DNA of 64,000 bases. Origin: Rhodocyclales bacterium. Lineage in GTDB: Bacteria > Pseudomonadota > Gammaproteobacteria > Burkholderiales > Rhodocyclaceae. This document shows, piece after piece, positions 46,299 to 54,907 of this stretch (its first letter is position 1; the number at the start of each line of letters is the position of its first letter). The position numbers and the translations under genes are program-made. The notes beneath the pieces were generated by a model, which saw nothing but the letters and a program-made list of their open reading frames with translations, did not search any database and was not told the origin of the DNA. The DNA lies in assembly GCA_026399475.1 (NCBI GenBank), contig JAPLQY010000006.1:1-64000 (forward strand), written 5' to 3'.

Positions 46299-47023
46299 AA
46301 TGAAATACTCCTTGATCTAGCGGCACGACTGCGGGCCACATCCACGTACCCATACCCCACATACTTGCTATGCCTATAGCAGGCATACCAGCCATACCCC
46401 TACACTGGCTGCTACCTGTACTGGCTATGCTGGGCATACTGTCTACATGGCTACGGCCTACAGTGCTGTACTTAGCTATATTTACTTACGTGCACTTTTC
46501 GACCAGCACGGCAATCCACGAGAGTGGCGCCGGTAGTGGCCTTGAGTGCGGCTGAGTCGCCAAGTGAAGGTCGCGAGTAATTTGCACCCTTGTCATCAGC
46601 GGCAGTAATTCGGTGAATTACTTAGCTGAAAATTGCGCAATTGGATGCGGATTTTTCAGAATTGTCGGTTACCTTGCAGCGCCGAATGCCGACCTGCAAA
46701 GCATCTGCTCAGATATGTCCGGTAGCGCCCTTGCTCAACTCGGCGGCCAGTAGCGGTCGATCATCAGTCCAAAGCCAGAGGGCAGGTTGGTGGAATGTGC
46801 GATGCAAGCGTGCATGCATGCAATTCTGCAATTCGCATCTTCTGAATGGGTGTCTGGCGCGGCTCGCCGCAACCAAGACTTGGGGGAAATGGTGTGGTCG
46901 GCAACCTATGCCGCCATGAACCCTTTGGTTTTCTAGATGCGGGCTGACAGATGGGCGTCCAATGGCGGGGCCACCACCAGACACCCATGCCTGCGTTGCT
47001 GCGCAGGGACTAATTCAGGCCGA
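46299..47023. other. Gene-free repeat-rich region, candidate origin
   Basis: No convincing gene is found in 725 bases. Bases 46321-46500 have many short related words (CCATACCCC twice, GCTATGC, GGCATAC) and a hairpin ATGCCT-atagc-AGGCAT. At 46801-46823 lies a 23-bp segment that recurs with 20 matches at 47962-47984. The position between replication-type genes fits an origin or partition region. Confidence 0.45.
46801..46823 (+). repeat. Direct repeat copy A (GATGCAAG...GCATGCATGCAA)
   Basis: GATGCAAG, three variable bases and GCATGCATGCAA form a 23-bp unit. The second copy, at 47962-47984, differs at three central positions. The two flank the gene at 47024-47875, one at each side, which suggests binding sites for a protein of the replication module. 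Confidence 0.6.
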
Positions 47024-47875
47024 TCAAATCAGGCGGTATTCTTTGCCGTCGAAGATCCATTGATCGACTTGGCCCTTGACTACCGGCGCATCTCCGATGC
47101 CCGACCCGATACGACGGCCAGTATCGCGAGGTCTATCAAGATTGGCGAGGTAATACTTCAGCGTGCGGATTTTCAACAAGCGCCGCTTGTCCTTCAATGT
47201 ATACGCATATTGAGAGCGTGAGGTTATCAATCGCGGCACACCCTCAGGGTCTGGTGATAACGTACCATTAACCTGGCCAAACTTCACGGGCCTGTCCAAC
47301 CACATAAGGATTTCTGGATAACTTTCGACAAGTTGCTCCAATAGCTCATGGGCACGGTCGTACGCGTTTTCCGCTTGGCAGGCAAGCGTCCTCTTAGGGT
47401 GTAATCCAACGTACGAGCTTCCGCTGCAATGGTTGCTTCGACTGCTTTCTGCGCGAGCGTAAAGAAAGTCTGCACGTTCGAGCTCTGCAATATATGGCTT
47501 GAGTATTGAAACGATGTAGCGAGGCACAGGCCGACTCAACTGCTTCAGTTCCGCCTTCAAATCTTTCCATGCGCTTGCACCAATAGCCCACCTAATGTCG
47601 CTATCCGCAACATTCTCGCAAGAATGGAATTTGTCCAACAAACACTGGATCAGTTTCTTGCGCTCGGCATCGTTTGCAGGCGCTTCGCGGCAAAGCACCT
47701 CATCCTGGTTGTAAACCGAGTAGACCTCGAATTCCGTGCTTGGCGTGTCGGTCTGATCGTCGTGACTGGTCGGATGCGCCTGCACGCCTTTCCGGTTGGT
47801 GAAGTCAAAACCCTTGAGTCCTGACGGTGCCTTGGTTCCTTTAGGAGGGCGCCGGGGAAGCTTCTTCTTGCTCAT
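47024..47875 (-). CDS. Hypothetical protein of the replication module
   Basis: The 283-residue protein has a basic N-terminus (MSKKKLPRRPPKGTKAPSG) and a helical body. A C-terminal part (YAYTLKDKRRLLKIRTLKYY, then WIFDGKEYRLI) follows. I recognise no domain. It is flanked by the two direct-repeat copies and by replication-type genes on the same strand, so it may be an accessory replication or regulatory protein. Confidence 0.55.
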   Translation of the reverse strand: MSKKKLPRRPPKGTKAPSGLKGFDFTNRKGVQAHPTSHDDQTDTPSTEFEVYSVYNQDEVLCREAPANDAERKKLIQCLLDKFHSCENVADSDIRWAIGASAWKDLKAELKQLSRPVPRYIVSILKPYIAELERADFLYARAESSRSNHCSGSSYVGLHPKRTLACQAENAYDRAHELLEQLVESYPEILMWLDRPVKFGQVNGTLSPDPEGVPRLITSRSQYAYTLKDKRRLLKIRTLKYYLANLDRPRDTGRRIGSGIGDAPVVKGQVDQWIFDGKEYRLI

Positions 47876-47961
47876 GTTGTGTTCTCCAAACTTAGTGGGC
47901 TGGCACGCCCTGGAGTCGAAATCGTGACCCCGGGCTCTGCCGTCAAGCTATTTGCAGATGC

Positions 47962-47999
47962 GATGCAAGGACGCATGCATGCAAGCTGTGCATGCGTCC
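47962..47999. repeat. Direct repeat copy B with perfect 11-bp stem
   Basis: The direct-repeat unit at 47962-47984 overlaps an inverted repeat, GGACGCATGCA (47969-47979) with TGCATGCGTCC (47989-47999), separated by 9 bases. It lies between the end of the RepA-like gene and the next start. It has no T-run, so an operator or replication site is more likely than a terminator. Confidence 0.6.
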
Positions 48000-48019
48000 C
48001 GCCGACGTGTCGTTTGCCG

Positions 48020-49078
48020 TCACTTCGCCATCCCGTCATCATTGAATTCATCAGGGTCTGCAGCCTTGGGCCGGTCGGCGGCCTTGATTTTTGCAAGGTC
48101 CCGAGACACGGTCGCGGCGTCAACTCCTAGCGCGACTGCAATTGCCTTCTGTTGCATGCCTTTTGCGCTAAGGTCTCGCACACGCTTCTGGCGCTCGATC
48201 ATCTCGACATTTTTCGCGGTAGTGTCATTGGCCGGGTCACGAATTTCCCAGCCGTAATCGAGTTTCCCGTCGACTACGGTGTACCAAAAAGAAAAGCGTG
48301 TCGGCACCGTGTCGAATTCGCTTATTTTCCTGCGCTCAACAATAAACCCGCCGCCATAATCGTGGGGCGCGGCAGGATCTGTAGTAAGCGTCAAAAGGTA
48401 GTTGGCGCCATCGGAGAGGAGTTCATCCTCCAATTCGACATTTGCCTTTCTATGCGCCTCGTAGAAGATCAGCGTCGCGATTCCGTCCTTATTGAGGTCT
48501 GCAAGGAATCTATGGAAGTGCCGATAGCTGAGCACGTCCTGGTCCTTCTTGCCCGCCATCAGTCTCGCGCTGTCCAGAAATATGACCAGCTCGCAGTTAG
48601 GTGGCATCGACTGCAACAGGGTGTCCTGATCGAATTTGTCGTTCAGGTGTCCCACAGGCTCCCCACCGATTTGGTGATGGTGCAGACAGAAATTGGCTTT
48701 GGCCCGATTGCGGACAAGCGGATTATTCAACTTCTCGTAGGCCAATTGAACTTGCTCGCGGACATGCGACAAGTTACCCGTGCGGGTCACTAGAAATGTG
48801 TTGCTGGCGGTAGCGAATCCAAGGGGTTCCAACCTTGCCCCTGCGGCTACGGAGACCCCGACAATGACGGCGAACATCTGGCTGGCGTGAGGGGCGACAC
48901 CACTATTGACACGCACATAGACATTTGTCGCTTTCGGTATGAATCCCTCGATCAGGTAATCCAGCATCGGGAAGGGCCGAGCGAGCAGGTCTTTCAGTGA
49001 CGCGACCTTCAGAACCCGTTGCGGACCCCAGTCGTCAAAAGAGCCTTGGGCCAGGTGTTTGGGGTTAGTGGGTGACAT
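48020..49078 (-). CDS. RepA-like RecA-fold protein with degenerate Walker A
   Basis: The 352-residue protein follows the plasmid RepA (hexameric helicase-like) layout: LDYLIEGFIPKATNVYVRVN, GVSVAAGARLEPLGF and CELVIFLDSARLM in the Walker B position. A C-terminal HTH (KGMQQKAIAVALGVDAATVS) completes it. The P-loop should read G..GSGKS but here is VNSGVAPHAS with no lysine, so ATP binding is doubtful. It may have become a regulator that keeps the fold. It heads the minus-strand replication cluster. Confidence 0.6.
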   Translation of the reverse strand: MSPTNPKHLAQGSFDDWGPQRVLKVASLKDLLARPFPMLDYLIEGFIPKATNVYVRVNSGVAPHASQMFAVIVGVSVAAGARLEPLGFATASNTFLVTRTGNLSHVREQVQLAYEKLNNPLVRNRAKANFCLHHHQIGGEPVGHLNDKFDQDTLLQSMPPNCELVIFLDSARLMAGKKDQDVLSYRHFHRFLADLNKDGIATLIFYEAHRKANVELEDELLSDGANYLLTLTTDPAAPHDYGGGFIVERRKISEFDTVPTRFSFWYTVVDGKLDYGWEIRDPANDTTAKNVEMIERQKRVRDLSAKGMQQKAIAVALGVDAATVSRDLAKIKAADRPKAADPDEFNDDGMAK

Positions 49079-49505
49079 TGTGGTCTCCAGAACAAAAATT
49101 GCATATGTTGGTTATTTCGTGATGTTGATTCATAGAAAGTCCCTTTCCAGTAGTTGCGCCTAGGTTTCATGATTTCCATCGGAAGATTTCTGGACTGCGA
49201 TTTTCTGCGTCACCCAAAGCTAGCCGAGTGCACGAAGTCTAGGAAAGTTGAGGGCCTGCCAGTTCCGTTAATTGCCAAACGGAAATGCGCTTTGATGTGC
49301 TCTATACCGAGGAAGGGATAAATCTGGCCGAGCCGGTCGCTCGCCAAATACTTGGTGGTTTCGTGAGTTCGTGCCTGACGTGCGTAGTGTTGCCGGAAGG
49401 TGCGTGCCGCTTAGATTGGCACCGACATACCGTCGAATGCCGGGTGGTCAGTTGCGAGCTACTTGACCAGACAAAGCCCTGGGGAGTTACTTCGCCGCAT
49501 CATTG
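49079..49505. other. Intergenic region without a supported gene
   Basis: Two reading frames exist here but neither has a recognisable product or ribosome-binding site. A plus-strand frame from 49285 continues under the minus-strand gene that follows and is probably its shadow. The first 70 bases should carry the promoter of the RepA-like gene. Confidence 0.35.
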
Positions 49506-50303
49506 CTATTGTTTGATAGCTGGTGGTTCCCTTGTTCGCAGGAGCCTTTCAGCATTAGACAATTGGGAGTTGTCGATTAACGAGGGAACCATCCGTGAAT
49601 CGGGAATCTCTTTATCCCCGCAGAGCCCATTGGCAGCAACTTCACCGCCTACCGCTTTTCTTTTTAGCGAGTGTTCCTGACTAAACTGATCGAATACCTT
49701 AGCTAATGAAAAGAACCTAACAATGCCTTCGCTATTGTCGGATCGGTCAGAATCAGATATGCCGTCAAGCCTTAAGGCGTTTAGGAATTTATCGAACGCC
49801 TCCCCTGGATTCGCGTAGAAAAATGGCTTCCCGGCGATTGCAAATAGGGCTGCCCAGTAATGGCTTGTGGAGGCGCAATTGGATCTTTCTCGGGCTAGGT
49901 TTTTCGCTTCCGATGCGACCCCGGAGACGTCTTTACCACCAAGAACCATAGCAGTTACTTTATCTGCATGATTCCTCGATACGCTGGCAGCAATATTGTT
50001 GTGAGGAGCCTTAGTGTTGAGACTTAGCCGATGGAGCACATACAGTGCTGCTCCAACCCGATAAGGGTGAAGCATGCTTGCTCGAAACTCGGCTATTACA
50101 GATTCCAAATATCGAACGGGATATTTTGAGCGGTAATCGTCCCGAAGATAGTCCAGCAAAATGTTGCGGCGATCCACCCGATGCTGGGGGCTGAAATCGC
50201 TAGCATTGGCAGCCCCATCTCGATTCTTGGGACCCTTTCTGTAAAGCATCTCCTCCAAAACCATTGATAGATGTATTAGTTCTGGTGACGCCGTCCTATT
50301 CAA
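49506..50303 (-). CDS. Hypothetical island-end protein
   Basis: The 265-residue protein is mostly helical (NILLDYLRDDYRSKYPVRYL, YRVGAALYVLHRLSLNTKAP, STSHYWAALFAIAGKPFFYA). I recognise no motif. It is the last clear gene before the right junction and reads inward. Its base composition is lower in GC than the host genes, in keeping with island DNA. Confidence 0.5.
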   Translation of the reverse strand: MNRTASPELIHLSMVLEEMLYRKGPKNRDGAANASDFSPQHRVDRRNILLDYLRDDYRSKYPVRYLESVIAEFRASMLHPYRVGAALYVLHRLSLNTKAPHNNIAASVSRNHADKVTAMVLGGKDVSGVASEAKNLARERSNCASTSHYWAALFAIAGKPFFYANPGEAFDKFLNALRLDGISDSDRSDNSEGIVRFFSLAKVFDQFSQEHSLKRKAVGGEVAANGLCGDKEIPDSRMVPSLIDNSQLSNAERLLRTREPPAIKQ

Positions 50304-50584
50304 TTGAGCCTCCCGTTTGGTAGATCCGGTAGCGCCTGCATTTTTTCATGAATGATGACTACATCCCCTTCGAGAATCAAATTTCCGGTTTCGATGGCTA
50401 GCGGCACCCTACGGATTTGGGGTTTGGCTCAGGCTCTTGCGTTGAATCTTCATCGAGACTGGAGTGAAACTATCAATTGACGGCAGTCGAACTGATTCTT
50501 CTCACAAAACTGGCCCCCGGTATCAAGGCTGTGGGAAAATGTAATCAGCGTGGATTTCGCCCGCTTACATCCGAAAATGTGGAT

Positions 50585-50604
50585 GACGGTATCGACGACG
50601 GTAT
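50585..50604 (+). repeat. Two direct GACGGTAT sites near attR
   Basis: GACGGTAT occurs at 50585-50592 and 50597-50604, 12 bp apart, about 60 bp inside attR. The same word and its complement flank the dyad next to attL (5758-5765, 5798-5805). A common word beside both junctions fits arm-type integrase sites. Confidence 0.65.
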
Positions 50605-50663
50605 ACGACGTATAGCAAAGCGGAGAACTGCATGGGCACTGAATTGTGACAAGACTCAACATA

Positions 50664-50687
50664 ATCGCACGTTACGTCGAGCGAATG
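50664..50687 (+). other. attR: right attachment-site repeat
   Basis: The segment matches 5596-5619 with two synonymous differences and encodes IARYVERM in the frame of the old ribE end. Together with attL it defines an island of about 45,070 bp. Which copy of each mismatch is ancestral shows where crossover could lie: any position within the identical stretch. Confidence 0.9.
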
Positions 50688-50711
50688 CTGACAGCCGGCG
50701 TGGCAGCGTAA
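50664..50711 (+). pseudogene. ribE: Stranded ancestral 3' end of ribE
   Basis: Sixteen codons read [15 protein letters not shown] and stop at 50709-50711. This is the natural C-terminus of the riboflavin synthase now interrupted at 5596. It has no start of its own. It ends 33 bp before ribBA, which shows the original order ribE-ribBA. Confidence 0.85.
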
Positions 50712-50744
50712 AATGCGCGCCTTTGCAAGCCTGAGATCTTTCCC

Positions 50745-51851
50745 ATGAGCATCAGCCCCGTTTTGGATATCGTCGCCGACATGCGCGCTGGCCGCATGGT
50801 GATCCTGGTCGATGAAGAAGACCGCGAAAACGAAGGCGATCTGGTACTTGCCGCAGAGCACGTGACTCCTGAGGCGATCAATTTCATGGCCAAGTGGGGG
50901 CGCGGGCTGATCTGCCTGACGCTGACCGAAGCCCGCTGCCGCCAGTTGGACCTGCCCCTGATGGTGCGCGACAACAAGACGCCGCATGGCACCGCATTCA
51001 CGCTCTCGATCGAAGCCGCCGAGGGTGTCACCACCGGAATATCGGCGCAGGATCGGTCGCGCACGGTGCAGGCGGCCGTGGCGAAGAACGCTGCCCCCGC
51101 AGACATTGTGCAGCCCGGACACATTTTTCCACTGATGGCGCAAAACGGGGGCGTGCTGGTGCGCGCCGGGCACACCGAAGCCGGCTGCGACTTCGCCCAA
51201 CTGGCCGGATGCACACCCGCTGCCGTGATCTGCGAAATTCTCAAGGAAGACGGCACCATGGCACGGCTGCCGGATCTGCTTGAATTTGCCGCCGAGCACA
51301 AGCTCAAGATCGGTACCATCCGTGACCTTATTCACTACCGCTCGGAAACCGAAAAGCTGATCGAGTGTGTTGCCGACAAGAAGGTCGAATGCGCACAAGG
51401 CGCCTTCCGTCTGCGTGCCTTTGCCGACCGCAGCAGCGGTGATGTGCATCTGGCCCTGTCCTGCGGTGAAGTTTCGGCCACGGAAGAAACGCTGGTGCGC
51501 GTACATGAATCGATCTGCGTGCTGGATTTCCTCGACCAGAAGAATTGCCGTCATACCTATGGCGTTGATTTCGCCCTGCGTTCGATCGCCGAGCAGGGCC
51601 GAGGCGTGGTGGTGCTGCTGCACCGGGCGGAGTCCGGAAATGCCTTGCTGGCGGCGCTGAACGACAACGGGGCGGTGCGTCCGGCACAGAAATGGGATCC
51701 CCGCATCTACGGCATCGGTGCACAGATACTGCGTGAAGTCGGCGTAGGCAAGATGCGCCTGATGGCAAGTCCGAGAAAGATGCCGAGCATGGCTGGTTTT
51801 GGGCTCGAAATCACCGGCTACTTCACCCCGGCAGGAGAAAGGACGGCATGA
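50745..51851 (+). CDS. ribBA: 3,4-dihydroxy-2-butanone-4-phosphate synthase fused to a GTP cyclohydrolase II-like domain
   Basis: The N-terminal 200 residues form a full RibB domain: [20 protein letters not shown] (acidic metal loop), [16 protein letters not shown] and [20 protein letters not shown]. It converts ribulose 5-phosphate to the four-carbon unit of riboflavin. The C-terminal 165 residues follow the RibA fold but are degenerate: the cysteine cluster for zinc and the usual RGEGRGIG-type loop are not recognisable. A separate active GTP cyclohydrolase II is therefore likely elsewhere. The gene used to follow ribE directly and leads the ribBA-ribH-nusB cluster. Confidence 0.93.
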   Translation: MSISPVLDIVADMRAGRMVILVDEEDRENEGDLVLAAEHVTPEAINFMAKWGRGLICLTLTEARCRQLDLPLMVRDNKTPHGTAFTLSIEAAEGVTTGISAQDRSRTVQAAVAKNAAPADIVQPGHIFPLMAQNGGVLVRAGHTEAGCDFAQLAGCTPAAVICEILKEDGTMARLPDLLEFAAEHKLKIGTIRDLIHYRSETEKLIECVADKKVECAQGAFRLRAFADRSSGDVHLALSCGEVSATEETLVRVHESICVLDFLDQKNCRHTYGVDFALRSIAEQGRGVVVLLHRAESGNALLAALNDNGAVRPAQKWDPRIYGIGAQILREVGVGKMRLMASPRKMPSMAGFGLEITGYFTPAGERTA

Positions 51852-51920
51852 GCGCCCCGCACGGCCGCCCGAAGGGGCGCAAGTCACCACATGAAGCCGC
51901 ACAGCGGCGAACCGCAGTCA

Positions 51921-51941
51921 CCCCCTCCCCGAGGGAGGGGG
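51921..51941. repeat. 9-bp perfect GC hairpin between ribBA and ribH
   Basis: CCCCCTCCC (51921-51929) pairs with GGGAGGGGG (51933-51941) around a 3-base loop. It lies in the 109-bp gap and has no T-run. It may be a dispersed palindrome of the host or slow passage of RNA polymerase between the two genes. Confidence 0.6.
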
Positions 51942-51960
51942 TTGGGGGAAAGGGATTCAA

Positions 51961-52419
51961 ATGACTATCCGCGAACTGGAACCCAACCTGGCAGGCCGCG
52001 GCCTACGCGTCGGCGTGGTGCAAAGCCGCTTCAACGAAGACATCGGCGAAGGCCTGCGCTCGGGTTGCCTGACCGAACTGGCACGCCTGGGCGTGGCCGA
52101 TACGGATGTCACGTTTACGACGGTGCCGGGCGCGCTGGAACTGCCTCTGGCGCTGCAAACCCTGGCGCAAAGCGGCCGCTTCGATGCGCTGGTCGCCTTG
52201 GGCGCCGTGATACGCGGCGAGACCTATCATTTCGAGATCGTTTCCAACGAATCGGCGCGCGGCATCACCGACGTGCAGTTGAACACCGGCATTCCGATTG
52301 CCAATGCGGTCCTGACCACCGAAAACGATGACCAGGCACTGGTACGCATGGTGCAAAAGGGCGCGGAAGCCGCACAGGCGGCCATCGAAATGGCCAATCT
52401 GCTGAAAGCCGTCAAGTAA
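51961..52419 (+). CDS. ribH: 6,7-dimethyl-8-ribityllumazine synthase
   Basis: The 152-residue protein matches RibH over its full length: [50 protein letters not shown] and [18 protein letters not shown]. It condenses the RibB product with the pyrimidine intermediate to give the substrate of RibE, and forms icosahedral or pentameric assemblies. The stop codon overlaps the start of nusB by one base, as in many proteobacteria. Confidence 0.96.
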   Translation: MTIRELEPNLAGRGLRVGVVQSRFNEDIGEGLRSGCLTELARLGVADTDVTFTTVPGALELPLALQTLAQSGRFDALVALGAVIRGETYHFEIVSNESARGITDVQLNTGIPIANAVLTTENDDQALVRMVQKGAEAAQAAIEMANLLKAVK

Positions 52420-52853
52420 TGGGCGGCGGCAAGTCCCCGCGCCGGCGTGCCCGCGAGTTCGTTGTGCAGGGCCTTTATCAATGGCAGGTCGGCGATCAGG
52501 ATGCGGCGGCCATTCAGGTGCAGGCGGAAGGTGTTGCCGGTTTTGACAAAGCCGATACTGAACTTTACCGCACCCTTCTTGCAGAGGCTCGGCACAACGC
52601 CGAAGCGCTAAAGCTCGATCTCGCCCCGCATATCGACCGGGCCTGGGATGAAGTCTCGCCCATCGAGCGCTGTATCCTGTTGCTGGGCGCCTGCGAACTC
52701 AAGCTCCACCCCGAAACGCCTTATCGCGTGATCATCAACGAGGCCATCGAACTGGCCAAGACCTTCGGCGGCACCGATGGCCACAAGTTTGTGAACGGCG
52801 TTCTCGATAAGCTGGCGACGGGATTGCGGGTTGCGGAGATACGGAAGCCCTGA
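52419..52853 (+). CDS. nusB: Transcription antitermination factor NusB
   Basis: The 144-residue protein has the NusB opening (RRRAREFVVQGLYQWQVG) and the core IERCILLLGACELKLHPETP, VIINEAIELAKTFGGTDGHK and FVNGVLDKLA. NusB binds boxA RNA with NusE/S10 in rRNA antitermination. It overlaps ribH and is followed 4 bp later by thiL, a standard gene order. Confidence 0.96.
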   Translation: MGGGKSPRRRAREFVVQGLYQWQVGDQDAAAIQVQAEGVAGFDKADTELYRTLLAEARHNAEALKLDLAPHIDRAWDEVSPIERCILLLGACELKLHPETPYRVIINEAIELAKTFGGTDGHKFVNGVLDKLATGLRVAEIRKP

Positions 52854-52857
52854 TTCC

Positions 52858-53835
52858 GTGCCGTCGGAGTTCGAACTCATCGCGCGTTATTTCACCCGCG
52901 CCACTTCCCACACGGAACTTGGCATTGGCGATGATGGCGCGCTGGTTGTCCCGACACACGGCCAGGTGCTGGTGATCTCCACCGATCTGCTGGTCGAAGG
53001 TACGCATTTTCTGTCGGATACCGATCCCGAGGCCCTGGGCTGGAAAACGCTGGCTGTAAATATCTCGGATATGGCCGCGATGGGCGCACAGCCACGCTGG
53101 GCGACACTGGCTGCCGCGCTGCCGGCGCCAACCGAGTCCTGGATTGAAGACTTCGCCGGCGGTTTCTTCGAATGCGCGAACAGCTATGGTATCGATCTCG
53201 TCGGTGGCGACACCACCCGCGGGCCGCGGACATTCTGCGTCACCATCATCGGCGAAGTTCCTGCGGGACAGGCGCTGCGCCGCGACGGCGCGAAAGCCGG
53301 CGATTCGATCTGGGTTTCCGGCAAACCCGGGCTCGCGGCGCTGGGGCTGGCTCACCTGCAGGGACGTACCCGGCTGGCCGAACCGGCGCTCAGCGAATGC
53401 CTGGCCGCGCTGCACCGGCCGCAACCAAGAATCTCCCTGGGACTGGCGCTGCGCGGAATCGCCAGCGCCGCGATCGATGTGTCCGACGGGCTGCTGGCGG
53501 ACCTCGGGCATGTTCTCGAACAGTCGGGGCTGGCCGCGCGGCTGCACATCCCGAACCTGCCCGCCGCAGGATTGGAGCGCGATTGCCTGCTGGCCGGCGG
53601 CGATGACTACGAACTGTTGTTCACCGCCGCGGCAGGGTTGGACAGCGCCGTCATGGCGCTGTCCGCCAGGCTCGAATTGCCGCTGACCCGCATAGGCGAA
53701 ATCGTGGTGGGCCCGCCCGGCGAACTCGTCCTGTGCGACGATGGCGGCAGCGTCATCACGCCCGCAATTCGCGGCTACGACCACTTTATGTCCCCGACCG
53801 GCAGGGAAGGGACGGTATCCCGGGACAAGCAATGA
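52858..53835 (+). CDS. thiL: Thiamine-monophosphate kinase
   Basis: From GTG 52858 the product begins MPSEFELIARYFTR and has 325 residues. Family motifs are GIGDDGALV (metal-binding), STDLLVEGTHF, NISDMAAMGAQPRWA, GGDTTRGP and the C-terminal DVSDGLLADLGH and AGGDDYELLF. ThiL phosphorylates thiamine monophosphate to thiamine pyrophosphate. An upstream TTG at 52831 would overlap nusB and is less likely. The stop overlaps the pgpA start (ATGA). Confidence 0.95.
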   Translation: MPSEFELIARYFTRATSHTELGIGDDGALVVPTHGQVLVISTDLLVEGTHFLSDTDPEALGWKTLAVNISDMAAMGAQPRWATLAAALPAPTESWIEDFAGGFFECANSYGIDLVGGDTTRGPRTFCVTIIGEVPAGQALRRDGAKAGDSIWVSGKPGLAALGLAHLQGRTRLAEPALSECLAALHRPQPRISLGLALRGIASAAIDVSDGLLADLGHVLEQSGLAARLHIPNLPAAGLERDCLLAGGDDYELLFTAAAGLDSAVMALSARLELPLTRIGEIVVGPPGELVLCDDGGSVITPAIRGYDHFMSPTGREGTVSRDKQ

Positions 53836-54338
53836 CCAAGCAACCCCCGCCACCCGTCAAATTCCTGTTCCACCACCCGGCCCACTTCATCGCCTGCGGG
53901 ATGGGCAGTGGGCTTTCCCGTTTCGCGCCAGGCACGGCCGGGACGGCCTTTGCCTGGCTCACGTTTCCGTTACTGCGCATGTATCTGGAAAGCGATCTTG
54001 GACTGGCAATATTCCTCCTGCTGGCCTTCGCCGTCGGCGTTGCAGCCTGCCAGATCACCGGTCGGGCCCTCGGGGTAGTCGATCACGGCGCCATCGTCTG
54101 GGACGAAATCGTGCCCTTCTGGGGGGTGCTGCTACTGGCACCTCCTGAATTTCTCTGGCAGCTGGCCGCATTTCTGTGGTTCCGTTTCTACGACATCGTG
54201 AAGCCGCAACCGGCAAAATATTTTGACACGCAAGTCAAGAACGGCTTCGGCGTGATGATGGACGACGTCATAGCCGCCGGCTATACGGTGCTGACACTGG
54301 CCGTAATCAAGGCCGTGCTCGATCCGCTACTCGGCTAA
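53832..54338 (+). CDS. pgpA: Phosphatidylglycerophosphatase A
   Basis: The 168-residue membrane protein shows the PgpA pattern: IACGMGSGLSRFAPGTAGTA, VDHGAIVWDEIVPFWGVLLL and FRFYDIVKPQPAKYFD, later GVMMDDVIAAGYTVL. It has about four membrane helices and dephosphorylates phosphatidylglycerol phosphate in the inner membrane. It overlaps thiL by 4 bp and is followed by pncC. Confidence 0.94.
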   Translation: MTKQPPPPVKFLFHHPAHFIACGMGSGLSRFAPGTAGTAFAWLTFPLLRMYLESDLGLAIFLLLAFAVGVAACQITGRALGVVDHGAIVWDEIVPFWGVLLLAPPEFLWQLAAFLWFRFYDIVKPQPAKYFDTQVKNGFGVMMDDVIAAGYTVLTLAVIKAVLDPLLG

Positions 54339-54347
54339 GAGTGGTGC

Positions 54348-54839
54348 ATGGAAGCTGATCTCGTCGCTCTATCAGAATCCGTTGGCGCGGCATGTCTTCG
54401 CCACCGACTCCTGCTCGCCATCGCCGAATCATGTACCGGAGGTTGGGCAACGCAAGTGATCACTCACACAGCTGGCAGTTCGGCGTGGTTTGACCGTGGC
54501 TTCGTCACGTACAGCAATGAAGCCAAGGTCGACATGTTGGGTGTGCGGCCGGCAACGCTCGAACGATTCGGTGCCGTGAGTCCGGAAACAGCAGCGGAAA
54601 TGGCCACTGGCGCCCTGAAAAACTCCAATGCACTGATTTCAATAGCTATTACAGGAATTGCCGGGCCGACCGGTGGCTCACCTGGTAAGCCAGTGGGCAC
54701 CGTAAGCTTTGCCTGGTGTCGAGTTGGTGAATCAGCGGTTGCCGAAACGGTACTTTTTGCCGGCGACCGCGAGGCGGTCCGCCGCCAGGCAGTGGTTCAT
54801 TCCCTGCGCGGCCTGCTGCGACGACTTGACGCCGCATGA
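54348..54839 (+). CDS. pncC: Nicotinamide-nucleotide amidase (CinA C-terminal type)
   Basis: The 163-residue protein is the stand-alone CinA C-terminal domain: LAIAESCTGGWATQVIT, GFVTYSNEAKVDMLGV, GAVSPETAAEMATGA and ITGIAGPTGGSPGKPVGTV. It deamidates nicotinamide mononucleotide in NAD recycling. The COG1058 domain of full CinA is absent. Its place directly upstream of recA is common. Confidence 0.93.
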   Translation: MEADLVALSESVGAACLRHRLLLAIAESCTGGWATQVITHTAGSSAWFDRGFVTYSNEAKVDMLGVRPATLERFGAVSPETAAEMATGALKNSNALISIAITGIAGPTGGSPGKPVGTVSFAWCRVGESAVAETVLFAGDREAVRRQAVVHSLRGLLRRLDAA

Positions 54840-54907
54840 CAAATACGCGTGGCGCAAAAACTGTGCCATCCATGCCATAATCGAATCACAACTGAAGGAC
54901 GCATCCA

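Larger units (their letters stand above)
50304..50744. other. Right island end and new upstream region of ribBA
   Basis: This stretch holds the right arm-type repeats (50585-50604), the attR repeat (50664-50687) and the stranded ribE tail ending at 50711. No gene is seen in 50304-50580. Because the island separates ribBA from ribE, transcription of ribBA must now start here or come from within the island; no clear promoter was identified. Confidence 0.5.

Noticed and set aside
46321-46500. CRISPR-like array of short repeated words
   Set aside because: The repeated words are short and irregularly spaced, with no constant repeat or spacer length. No cas gene is present.
49285-49680. 131-codon plus-strand frame near the right end of the island
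   Set aside because: No ribosome-binding site or recognisable domain, and it overlaps the better minus-strand gene at 49506-50303.
54840-54907. LexA operator for recA
   Set aside because: I searched for CTGT-N8-ACAG and close variants; CTGT occurs at 54861 but without the partner.
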